Part shown: positions 18,570-25,552 of the stretch, in pieces
How positions within the stretch are numbered: the stretch's first letter is position 1
Layout: the number at the start of each line of letters is the position of its first letter
From: Acidithiobacillus sp.
Lineage (GTDB): Bacteria > Pseudomonadota > Gammaproteobacteria > Acidithiobacillales > Acidithiobacillaceae
Length of the DNA stretch: 44,202 nt
Reading direction: 5' to 3'
NCBI RefSeq assembly: GCF_027322205.1
Contig: NZ_DAHVHY010000011.1
Coordinates: 1 to 44,202, forward strand
Notes under the pieces: generated by a model
Seen by the model: only the letters and a program-made list of their open reading frames with translations
Told to the model about the DNA's origin: nothing
Databases searched by the model: none
Made by a program: the position numbers and the translations under genes

Positions 18570-19282
18570 CACAAGCTCTCCGCAGCCAGACAAAGGCGTA
18601 TGAAAGGGATGGTTACTTCTCGTTGCTGCTCCCAGCTCTTGGTATCCAGAACGCTCAGCATGCGATCCAGCGCACCAAGATCGCGCGGATAATGCCGTAA
18701 CAGATAATGAGTGGCGTCCATACCAATCTGCAGGCCTCGGCGCTGCGCCATTTCCTGTAAAATAACACTCCTCTCCGCATCACTGGGAAAACGCAGGGCG
18801 TATTGCAAACCCGCACTCACCCGGCTTGCCCAGTCCGGGAGCACCCATTCAGTAAGCTGAGGTGGTTGTCGACCAGCAAGAAGTATCGGGTGCCCGCAAC
18901 CCATACGTTCATTATAGATATCAAAGAAAAAAGTTTCCTTATCGTGCTGACCTGCCCAGGTTTCGACATTATCCAGACACAACAGAGGAGCCTCTGCCAG
19001 ACTGGAGAACATTTCCGGATCCGTTATCATATTGAACGGATTTGTGATATCGCTGCAGTCTAGATAAGGTATCCATCCAGCAACTGCGGATGCTGCCCCC
19101 AGCAGTAAATGACTTTTACCCACTCCACCCGGCCCATAAAGGTAAAGACAATGGCTCTGCCGTTCCGCTACCAAGTTCAACACCGCTCGCAGCGCCTCGG
19201 CATTCGGATGGGGATAAAAGTCTTCCAGGCTTGTTTGTGACTTCACCCCCAAGGGGAGAACAAGTTGTTGCATCTCACTCAT
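18569..19282 (-). CDS. hda: DnaA-related regulatory protein Hda
   Basis: A 237-residue DnaA-like AAA+ protein without the DNA-binding domain IV, hence Hda rather than DnaA. It shows a near-N-terminal clamp-binding type sequence QQLVLPLGV, Walker A LYGPGGVGKSHLLLGAA, Walker B LLCLDNVETWAG, and the sensor/arginine-finger region SRVSAGLQYALRFPSD. Hda with the sliding clamp stimulates ATP hydrolysis by DnaA to limit re-initiation. The ATG at 19282 overlaps the stop of the upstream phospholipid gene (ATGA); a longer reading frame is open but starts inside that gene. Confidence 0.9.
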   Translation of the reverse strand: MSEMQQLVLPLGVKSQTSLEDFYPHPNAEALRAVLNLVAERQSHCLYLYGPGGVGKSHLLLGAASAVAGWIPYLDCSDITNPFNMITDPEMFSSLAEAPLLCLDNVETWAGQHDKETFFFDIYNERMGCGHPILLAGRQPPQLTEWVLPDWASRVSAGLQYALRFPSDAERSVILQEMAQRRGLQIGMDATHYLLRHYPRDLGALDRMLSVLDTKSWEQQREVTIPFIRLCLAAESL

Positions 19283-19827
19283 GATTCGCTGGAGGCTCCC
19301 TCCTGAGCAATTGCCTTGCGGCTCCAGACCCAGACATACTGCCCCCCGGACACAACGGCCATCAGGAACACTAACGCAAAGATTGGCAGCAGCGGGACAT
19401 GCCAATGGCATGCCGCCAATAACAGCACCAGCACTATGACGACAAGCTGCAACGCAGTATTCCATTTCGACAGCAGCGTTGGGCAGACACTAAATCTTCC
19501 AATCAATAGCAGGTAGAGCAGGCTGCCACCGACGATCAGCAGGTCCCGGGAGATAATGGCAACAGTCACCCACAAAGGAATACGCTGCAACCAGGTCAGC
19601 GTGATGACCGTCGTCACTACGAGTAACTTATCAGCCAGCGGATCGAGGACAGCCCCCAAGCGGGTCTGGAGACAAAAATGACGAGCTATCCAACCATCCA
19701 GTGCGTCAGTAATCGCCGCCGCCAAAAAAATGATCAGAGCCACGACGAAAAGCCCCTTCGCCAGCGCGTAGAAAATCACTGGTACCAGAAAGATTCGCAA
19801 CAAGGTCAATAGATTCGGCAAGTTCAT
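19279..19827 (-). CDS. pgsA: CDP-alcohol phosphatidyltransferase, PgsA type
   Basis: About 182 residues with several membrane helices and a perfect CDP-alcohol phosphotransferase motif: DALDGWIAR, eight residues, G, three residues, D, three residues, D (residues about 43-68). The start MNLPNLLTLLRIFLVP is typical of CDP-diacylglycerol-glycerol-3-phosphate phosphatidyltransferase, the committed step to phosphatidylglycerol. A cardiolipin-synthase-like or other family member cannot be excluded from the motif alone. The first good ATG is at 19827; no SD is seen, and a promoter-like -10 lies seven bases upstream. Confidence 0.85.
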   Translation of the reverse strand: MNLPNLLTLLRIFLVPVIFYALAKGLFVVALIIFLAAAITDALDGWIARHFCLQTRLGAVLDPLADKLLVVTTVITLTWLQRIPLWVTVAIISRDLLIVGGSLLYLLLIGRFSVCPTLLSKWNTALQLVVIVLVLLLAACHWHVPLLPIFALVFLMAVVSGGQYVWVWSRKAIAQEGASSES

Positions 19828-19834
19828 CGCAGTG

Positions 19835-19863
19835 AAGCTAGGCAAGGGTGCCGCAACTGTCAA
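19835..19863 (-). promoter_or_regulatory. Candidate sigma-70 promoter of pgsA-hda-yihY
   Basis: On the minus strand a perfect TTGACA (19858-19863) is followed after 17 bases by TAGCTT (19835-19840), a poor -10. It is directed at the pgsA ATG with very little leader. The -35 is convincing, the -10 is not. Confidence 0.4.
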
Positions 19864-19906
19864 GTAGAATTACGGGCAGCACCGGCTCAGACGACCGGGA
19901 GGTCGT

Positions 19907-19935
19907 TTGCAGATCGCCCAACCACTGACTACAAT
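19907..19935 (+). promoter_or_regulatory. Candidate sigma-70 promoter of sodB
   Basis: TTGCAG (19907-19912) and TACAAT (19930-19935) are 17 bases apart; the -10 matches five of six consensus bases. A start near 19942 would leave a 40-base leader with AGGAG seven bases before the sodB ATG. Confidence 0.5.
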
Positions 19936-19983
19936 CCGAAGAGCGTTGGTTCAGTTCCAAACTTGAAATCAGGAGAATAGCGA

Positions 19984-20601
19984 ATGTCCGAATATAGCGT
20001 GCGCGAAGAATTAAAGCCCAGCGGCCTGGATGGCATCTCGGATGCCCAAATCAATGATCACTGGGGACTTTATGTTGGTTATATCAATCAAAGCAATGCG
20101 TTGCACAAAGAGCTTGCGGAAATGCGTGCCGCTGGCAAAACCGGGTCACTCACCTATGCAGATCGTCGCCGGCGCTTTGGCTTCGAATATAACGGCATGG
20201 TTTTGCATGAGTACTACTTTGCCCAGTTGAAGCCCGGCAGCAGCATCGATCAGGCACCCGGCTTCAAAACAGCGGTCACTGAGCAGTTTGGCAGTACTGA
20301 GGCATGGCATGAAGATCTTATGTCTGCCGCTAAAAGCCGGAGCGTAGGTTGGGCTATCGCCTACTACGACGGCACCACCGGTCAGATTAACAACCACTTT
20401 GTCCAGCTTCATGAAGACGGTAATGTGGGCGGTTTTGTGCCGCTGGTTATCGTTGATGTCTTCGAGCATGCCTACATGGTGGACTGGAAGGCCCTCGGTC
20501 GCGCCGATTACCTGGCTGCCATTCACAAGAACATGAACTGGGGTGTGGTAGAAGCACGCTTCCAGGCGGCCAAAAGTGGCCAGATTTTCAAGCGGTTCTG
20601 A
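19984..20601 (+). CDS. sodB: Superoxide dismutase, Fe/Mn family
   Basis: A 205-residue cytoplasmic SOD. Likely metal ligands are His in NDHWGLYVGY, His in NGMVLHEYYF, and Asp and His in VDVFEHAYMVDW. The sequence is of the variant clade with HxxLYxGY and LHEYYF instead of the usual HHxxYV and NHxxFW, so the first ligand is one residue closer to the conserved Tyr than in E. coli SodB. Iron is the likelier metal for proteobacterial enzymes, but this is not decided by what is visible. It is monocistronic: own promoter upstream and a strong terminator downstream. Confidence 0.92.
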   Translation: MSEYSVREELKPSGLDGISDAQINDHWGLYVGYINQSNALHKELAEMRAAGKTGSLTYADRRRRFGFEYNGMVLHEYYFAQLKPGSSIDQAPGFKTAVTEQFGSTEAWHEDLMSAAKSRSVGWAIAYYDGTTGQINNHFVQLHEDGNVGGFVPLVIVDVFEHAYMVDWKALGRADYLAAIHKNMNWGVVEARFQAAKSGQIFKRF

Positions 20602-20626
20602 TCCGTTGTAGGGACTAATGTATAAC

Positions 20627-20649
20627 AGAGCGGTTCGCCGCTCTTTTTT
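20627..20649 (+). terminator. Rho-independent terminator after sodB
   Basis: AGAGCGG pairs perfectly with CCGCTCT across a stable TTCG tetraloop and is followed by a run of T. It lies 25 bases after the sodB stop. It also shows that the open frame running upstream of purM is not translated from here. Confidence 0.88.
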
Positions 20650-20690
20650 ATTGGACGCGGTTCACCCCACGACCCCGCTGGTTACCCCCT

Positions 20691-20719
20691 TTGACAGGCG
20701 CCATACGCCTCCATACCAT
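20691..20719 (+). promoter_or_regulatory. Candidate sigma-70 promoter of purM-purN
   Basis: A perfect TTGACA (20691-20696) is followed after 17 bases by TACCAT (20714-20719), which matches four of six bases. It lies between the sodB terminator and the purM GTG at 20747, giving a leader of about 20 bases that contains the GAGGAAA ribosome-binding site. No purine riboswitch is visible in so short a leader. Confidence 0.55.
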
Positions 20720-20746
20720 GACCAAAACTCCATTGAGGAAATCACC

Positions 20747-21784
20747 GTGGATACCCCAAAACCTTTGACCTATCGCAACGCCGGGGTGAACATTGACGCT
20801 GGCAATGCGCTGGTGGACCGTATCAAACCCCTTGCCCAAAGTACCCACCGCCCAGGCGTGCTCGGCGGTATTGGCGGTTTCGGCGGACTGTTCGCCCTAC
20901 CCGGCGGGTATCGCGAACCGGTACTGGTGTCAGGCACCGATGGGGTAGGCACCAAGCTGTTGCTCGCCCTGGAAGCCAATCAACATGACAGCATCGGCAT
21001 TGATCTGGTCGCTATGTGTGTCAACGATATTCTCGTTTCTGGCGCAGAGCCCCTCTGGTTCCTCGACTACTATGCCTGCGGGCAGTTGGATAATGCCGTA
21101 GCCGAAGTGGTTATCACCGGGGTGGCCGAGGGTTGTCGGCAGGCTGGCTGTGCTTTGCTGGGAGGGGAAACTGCAGAAATGCCTGGTATGTACGCGGCTG
21201 GGCATTATGATCTTGCGGGCTTTGCGGTGGGTATCGTCGAGAAGTCCGATATCCTGACGGGGGCGGCCTGCCGGGAAGGAGATGCGGTGATTGGCATTGC
21301 CTCGTCCGGGCCGCACAGTAACGGCTACTCTCTGATTCGGGAAATTCTCGTACGCAGCGGTGCCCACGCCCATGTCCAGATCAACGGTGAGCCGCTGGTG
21401 GATCTGCTGCTGCAACCGACCCGGATTTATGTGAATGCCATTCAGGCCCTGCGCAAGGCGGTTATGGTACACGCGCTCTCTCACATTACCGGCGGTGGAT
21501 TGGTAGAAAACTTGCCCCGTTCACTGCCCGCAGCGCTTGCCGCTCGCATTGATCCCCAAAGCTGGCAAATGCCGGCCATTTTCCAATGGTTACAGGAGCA
21601 GGGAGAGGTCTCCGTGGAGGAAATGCGGCGGGTTTTCAACATGGGTATCGGTATGGTCGCCGTGGTTCCCTGGGAATCCAGGAAGGCCGCCGTGCAATCT
21701 ATAACAGAGCACGGTGAGCAGGCCTTCGTTGTCGGGCAGTTGGTGCCACGTCAAGACGGTGAGGGAGTACGTTTTCTTGACTAA
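20747..21784 (+). CDS. purM: Phosphoribosylformylglycinamidine cyclo-ligase (AIR synthase)
   Basis: From the GTG at 20747 the product is 345 residues, the same length as E. coli PurM, and has GAGGAAA upstream. Motifs: [20 protein letters not shown] at the start, [20 protein letters not shown], the [14 protein letters not shown] block, and [12 protein letters not shown]. It closes the imidazole ring in purine synthesis. An upstream extension of the frame runs through the sodB terminator and is rejected. It overlaps purN by eight bases. Confidence 0.95.
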   Translation: MDTPKPLTYRNAGVNIDAGNALVDRIKPLAQSTHRPGVLGGIGGFGGLFALPGGYREPVLVSGTDGVGTKLLLALEANQHDSIGIDLVAMCVNDILVSGAEPLWFLDYYACGQLDNAVAEVVITGVAEGCRQAGCALLGGETAEMPGMYAAGHYDLAGFAVGIVEKSDILTGAACREGDAVIGIASSGPHSNGYSLIREILVRSGAHAHVQINGEPLVDLLLQPTRIYVNAIQALRKAVMVHALSHITGGGLVENLPRSLPAALAARIDPQSWQMPAIFQWLQEQGEVSVEEMRRVFNMGIGMVAVVPWESRKAAVQSITEHGEQAFVVGQLVPRQDGEGVRFLD

Positions 21785-22442
21785 AAGGCTGGTGATTCTG
21801 GTTTCCGGCCGGGGAAGCAACCTGCAAAGCATCCTTGCCGCTTGCCGTAGCGGGCAGATACCGGACACGCAAGTCGTTGCAGTCATCAGTAACCGCCCCG
21901 CCGCCAGAGCGCTGGAACTGGCGATGACGGCAGGCATTCCTGCCCTTGCTGTCGATCATCGGGACTACAGGACCAGGACAGACTTCGATGCCGCCCTGCA
22001 GAAGCAGATTGATGACTACGCCCCGGATGTCGTGGTGCTGGCAGGGTTCATGCGTCAACTCACTCCCGCTTTCGTCCAGCACTATGAGGGCAGAATGCTG
22101 AACGTCCACCCTTCCCTGCTTCCCGCCTTTCCCGGCTTGCATACCCATGCCCAGGCGCTGGAGCAGGGTGTGTGCTGGCATGGTGCCAGCGTCCATTTTG
22201 TTACGGCGGAGTTGGATGCCGGCCCCATTATCATCCAGGCGGCCGTGGCAGTCCTGCCAGCAGATGATGAACAGTCTCTTGCCGCGCGCGTGCTCGACGC
22301 AGAACATCGTATTTATCCGCAGGCGCTGGCATGGCTGCTGGGTGGCCGGGTGGCTCTCGCCGCCGGACGCGCCCAGTGGCGAGAGCCACCACAGATGGCC
22401 ACGCGCGAGGCCATTGCCCCTTCTCTGGAGAGTTCCCCATGA
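21777..22442 (+). CDS. purN: Phosphoribosylglycinamide formyltransferase
   Basis: About 221 residues. The N-terminal [16 protein letters not shown], the catalytic [20 protein letters not shown] with its Asn-His, and the [18 protein letters not shown] stretch identify a folate-dependent GAR transformylase. I start it at a TTG overlapping the end of purM, with GAGGGAG nine bases upstream; this matches the family N-terminus, whereas upstream ATGs would add about 21 unrelated residues. It ends overlapping the next gene (ATGA). Confidence 0.93.
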   Translation: MTKRLVILVSGRGSNLQSILAACRSGQIPDTQVVAVISNRPAARALELAMTAGIPALAVDHRDYRTRTDFDAALQKQIDDYAPDVVVLAGFMRQLTPAFVQHYEGRMLNVHPSLLPAFPGLHTHAQALEQGVCWHGASVHFVTAELDAGPIIIQAAVAVLPADDEQSLAARVLDAEHRIYPQALAWLLGGRVALAAGRAQWREPPQMATREAIAPSLESSP

Positions 22443-23191
22443 GCAAAGATGTTGGCCTGGTGATCATCGGCACCGAGATACTCTCCGGCAAACGGGAAGA
22501 CCGCCATTTTCTCCGCGGCCGCCAGCAACTGGCGCGACGCGGTTATAGCGTCGCCTGGTGCCTGATCGTGCCCGATACCCGGGATATTCTGCTGACCCAG
22601 TTGCGCTGGGCCATGGCGCAATCTGTGCCGTTTTTCTCCTTTGGCGGTTTAGGCGCAACCCCCGACGACTTGACCCGCGATTGCGCCGCAGCGGCTGCCG
22701 GCGTTACCTTGTCCCGACACACTGAGGCAGAGGCATTGATTCGCCAACAGTTCGGTGACGAGGCGGAACCGGTGCGGGTACGGATGGCCAATCTGCCCGC
22801 CGGGGCAAGACTGATCCCTAACCCGGTCAATAATGTGCCGGGATTTTCCATAGGTAATGGATACTTCTTCCCAGGATTTCCGCAAATGGCGGAGCCCATG
22901 AGTGACTGGGTGCTGGAGCAGCATTTTCCTCCCTTGGTGGCTGACATAGAGGCACGGGTTCTTTTACCCAGTGCGCGGGAAGGCAACCTGGTCCCTCTCA
23001 TGGAAAGCTTTTGTGCTGCCCATCCAGACATACGCTTTTCCAGCCTGCCCAGCTTCACGGCGACTGGTCCGCAAATCGAGTTGGGTGTGGCGGGGCAAGA
23101 GGCGCCCGTTCAGGTCGCCATCCGCGACCTGAAGGCCCGCCTGAACCTGATGGGGCTCGAAGTTCAGGATCTGAGCCTCCCCGAATCGTAA
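22439..23191 (+). CDS. CinA-like molybdopterin-binding-domain (MoaB/Mog fold) protein
   Basis: About 250 residues. The N-terminal two thirds are a MoCF_biosynth domain: VGLVIIGTEILSGKREDRHF, DTRDILLTQL, and the phosphate-binding FFSFGGLGATPDDLTRD. This matches the N-terminal half of CinA; the C-terminal nicotinamide-nucleotide amidase half is missing. Similar stand-alone proteins are called competence/damage-inducible CinA-like, with uncertain function (possible ADP-ribose or related pyrophosphatase activity in this fold). It is translationally coupled to purN by ATGA. Confidence 0.85.
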   Translation: MSKDVGLVIIGTEILSGKREDRHFLRGRQQLARRGYSVAWCLIVPDTRDILLTQLRWAMAQSVPFFSFGGLGATPDDLTRDCAAAAAGVTLSRHTEAEALIRQQFGDEAEPVRVRMANLPAGARLIPNPVNNVPGFSIGNGYFFPGFPQMAEPMSDWVLEQHFPPLVADIEARVLLPSAREGNLVPLMESFCAAHPDIRFSSLPSFTATGPQIELGVAGQEAPVQVAIRDLKARLNLMGLEVQDLSLPES

Positions 23192-23294
23192 TCAGGCCAG
23201 CGACGACCTTCAGGCGAGTTTGCCCGGCAAGTAACCGCAAGCCGGGAACATTTGCTGCCACAATGAACCAGACTTTCCCACACGGAGGTGTGCA

Positions 23295-24683
23295 ATGGCC
23301 ATCCAACACGTTGACTCGTTAACCATCGGCGCTGGAGGGGGCGCTTATCCCGCCGCTTTTCGACTGGCTAAAGCGGGACGTTCTGTAGTCATGGTGGACC
23401 CTAAAGGGGTGATGAGCGGAAACTGCCTTTATGAGGGTTGCGTACCCTCTAAAGCCATTCGGGAAACTGCCGAAATCTACCAGTCCCAACAGCGCTTTGC
23501 CGGGCATGGTCTGCCAGGCACCATCAATATCGATTTCACGAAAATCACGGTACACAAAGATGCCATCCAGGCACGCCGCTATGAACAACACGCCGCCGAA
23601 CTGGCCGCCGCACGAAATATTAAACTTATTCAGGGAACGGCGCGACTGCTCAGTCCCCACGAAGTGGCTGTCAGCACGCCTGGCGGCGAGCAACGGTTCC
23701 ATTGTGCACAGATTATTATTGCCAGCGGCTCTGATGTATTCATTCCCCCGATTCCCGGGGCCGAACTCTGCCTTACCAGCCATGATCTGTATAAACCAGA
23801 CCCCACCCTCAAAACCCTCCCGGAGCGGATGATTGTCATCGGTGGCGGTTATATCGGTCTGGAAACCGCCACCTTCTTCGCTGCCTTTGGTACCAGGGTC
23901 ACCCTACTCCAGAAAGGTGAGCAACCCCTCAACGGCATGGATCCAGGTATGGTGGAACTGCTAACGCCGTTGCTGGATCCAAGCATTCGCATTCTCACGA
24001 GTGTAGACGTGACGGCAGTGACAGCAACCCATGAGGGAGGACGGCGGGTACATTATACCCGCGCGGAACTGTCCGATACTCTGGAGGGCGACGTTGTTCT
24101 GATGGCCGTGGGCAGACGCCCCATTATTCCCGCAGGTACCACAGAGATTGGCATTGCAGTGACGAGAAAAGGCATAGACGTGGGGCCGAGTTTACAAACG
24201 GTCCATCCGCATATTTATGCCTGTGGTGATGTGAATGGCCGCGTGCCGTTGTTCCACGCCGCCGTGCGTCAGTCGATGGTGGCGGCACACAATATTCTCG
24301 GCGGCAATATTCCCCTGGATTATGCGGATTTCAGTCACGTCCCTACCACCATCTTTAGCCTGCCTGCCGCCGCCTACGTAGGTCTTACCCCGACCCTGGC
24401 AGAAGCACAGGGTATAAAGCTTCTGACTGGTCGCTACGACTTCACCGAAGACTCCCGGGCGCAGATCCTGGAACGCATGGAAGGTGGAATTCAACTGTTC
24501 TTCGCCGCAAACAGCCTGCGTTTATTAGGTGGCTGGGTGGTAGGGATTGATGCTGGCCAACTTATCGGCCAGATCGGCACCGCTGCCGCCCATGGCCTTA
24601 CCGCCTATGATCTGGCCCGTTTTGCGGATCAGCACCCCATGAGCGCCGAGGGCATCGGTAAGGCGGCACGCAGCCTGTTTTAA
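23295..24683 (+). CDS. FAD-dependent pyridine nucleotide-disulfide oxidoreductase (dihydrolipoyl dehydrogenase-like)
   Basis: A 462-residue flavin disulfide reductase. It has an FAD-binding IGAGGGAYPAAFRLAKAG, the redox-active CLYEGCVPSKA (Cys-x4-Cys), an NAD(P)-binding VIGGGYIGLETATFFAAFG, and a second FAD motif IYACGDVNG. The C-terminus has DQHPMSAEG where dihydrolipoyl dehydrogenases usually have HAHPTLSE, so the His-Glu pair is probably kept but its surroundings differ. No E1/E2 dehydrogenase or lipoate gene is near, so the substrate is unknown; mercuric reductase is unlikely because no metal-binding C-terminal cysteines are seen. It has a strong GGAGG site inside a small hairpin loop (23279-23292). 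Confidence 0.87.
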   Translation: MAIQHVDSLTIGAGGGAYPAAFRLAKAGRSVVMVDPKGVMSGNCLYEGCVPSKAIRETAEIYQSQQRFAGHGLPGTINIDFTKITVHKDAIQARRYEQHAAELAAARNIKLIQGTARLLSPHEVAVSTPGGEQRFHCAQIIIASGSDVFIPPIPGAELCLTSHDLYKPDPTLKTLPERMIVIGGGYIGLETATFFAAFGTRVTLLQKGEQPLNGMDPGMVELLTPLLDPSIRILTSVDVTAVTATHEGGRRVHYTRAELSDTLEGDVVLMAVGRRPIIPAGTTEIGIAVTRKGIDVGPSLQTVHPHIYACGDVNGRVPLFHAAVRQSMVAAHNILGGNIPLDYADFSHVPTTIFSLPAAAYVGLTPTLAEAQGIKLLTGRYDFTEDSRAQILERMEGGIQLFFAANSLRLLGGWVVGIDAGQLIGQIGTAAAHGLTAYDLARFADQHPMSAEGIGKAARSLF

Positions 24684-24717
24684 GCACCACCTTATCCGTC
24701 ATTAAAAAGGATGCATC

Positions 24718-25503
24718 ATGACCAAGCATGAAGAAGACAAAATTACGGGAAAACAGCATTATAAAGAAGAGTTACATCAGCTCCAGATTGAGCTGGTCAA
24801 ACTGCAACGCCACATTATCCGCAAGAATGACAAAATTCTGGTCATTCTGGAAGGACGTGATGCCGCTGGTAAGGACGGCAGCATCAAACGCATCATCCAG
24901 CACCTCAGTCCCCGCGAAACACGGGTCGTGGCTTTAGGTAAGCCCTCAGATCGCGAAGAAAGTCAGTGGTATTTCCAGCGCTATACTCCTTATTTGCCCG
25001 CCGCCGCAGAAATCGTCTTTTTTAACCGGAGCTGGTATAACCGTGCTGGCGTGGAAAAAGTCATGGGTTTTTGCACTGATGCGCAATATGAAGAATTTTT
25101 TGCCGAGGTCACAGATTTTGAAGGCATGCTGGTCCGTTCGGGTATCCATTTCATTAAGGTGTATCTGGATATTTCCAAAAGTGAGCAAAAAAACCGACTG
25201 GAAGCACGCAAAGAAGACCCACTCAAACAATGGAAAACCAGCCCCATTGATGACCAGGCAGTCAAATATTGGAAGGACTACAGTAGCGCGCGCAACGTCA
25301 TGTTTGCGCGTACCCACACCAGTTTTACACCCTGGACCATTGTCGATGCAGACGACAAAAAAATCGCCCGCATCCAACTCATCAAGGGGCTATTGAGTCG
25401 TTTGGATTATGCCAACAAAGATACCAGCCTGATATTATCCGATCAGACCATTATCTTCGACTATGATCCGCTTTATCTGGAAAATGGTATGATCAAGGCA
25501 TGA
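24718..25503 (+). CDS. ppk2: Polyphosphate kinase 2
   Basis: A 261-residue PPK2. Walker A is EGRDAAGKDGSIKRI near residue 47, the Walker B-like motif is FFNRSWYNRAGVE, and the lid sequence RKEDPLKQWKTSPID is typical. These enzymes transfer phosphate between polyphosphate and nucleoside diphosphates or monophosphates; length and single domain fit class I, but whether it prefers GDP, ADP or AMP cannot be told. SD is AAGGA six bases before the ATG. It lies 34 bases downstream of the flavoprotein gene with no terminator between, so they may be co-transcribed. Confidence 0.93.
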   Translation: MTKHEEDKITGKQHYKEELHQLQIELVKLQRHIIRKNDKILVILEGRDAAGKDGSIKRIIQHLSPRETRVVALGKPSDREESQWYFQRYTPYLPAAAEIVFFNRSWYNRAGVEKVMGFCTDAQYEEFFAEVTDFEGMLVRSGIHFIKVYLDISKSEQKNRLEARKEDPLKQWKTSPIDDQAVKYWKDYSSARNVMFARTHTSFTPWTIVDADDKKIARIQLIKGLLSRLDYANKDTSLILSDQTIIFDYDPLYLENGMIKA

Positions 25504-25510
25504 GTACAGA

Positions 25511-25543
25511 ACCGGCGACGCCCCTCCGCGGAGCGGTGCCGGT
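25511..25543. terminator. Inverted repeat between convergent ppk2 and rnr, possible bidirectional terminator
   Basis: ACCGGC (25511-25516) pairs with GCCGGT (25538-25543), with an inner CTCC-GC-GGAG hairpin. It fills the 49-base gap between two convergent genes, a usual place for a shared terminator, but no T-run follows on either strand, so intrinsic termination would be weak. Confidence 0.4.
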
Positions 25544-25552
25544 AGCTCTTCT

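Noticed and set aside
20618-20746. Upstream extension of the purM reading frame from an ATG at 20618
   Set aside because: It would be translated through the sodB terminator hairpin, has no SD, and is longer than PurM; the GTG at 20747 gives exactly the usual length.
23223-23246. CCCGGC/GCCGGG inverted repeat after the CinA-like gene as a terminator
   Set aside because: The loop is 12 bases and no T-run follows; it may be a weak pause site but I cannot call it a terminator.
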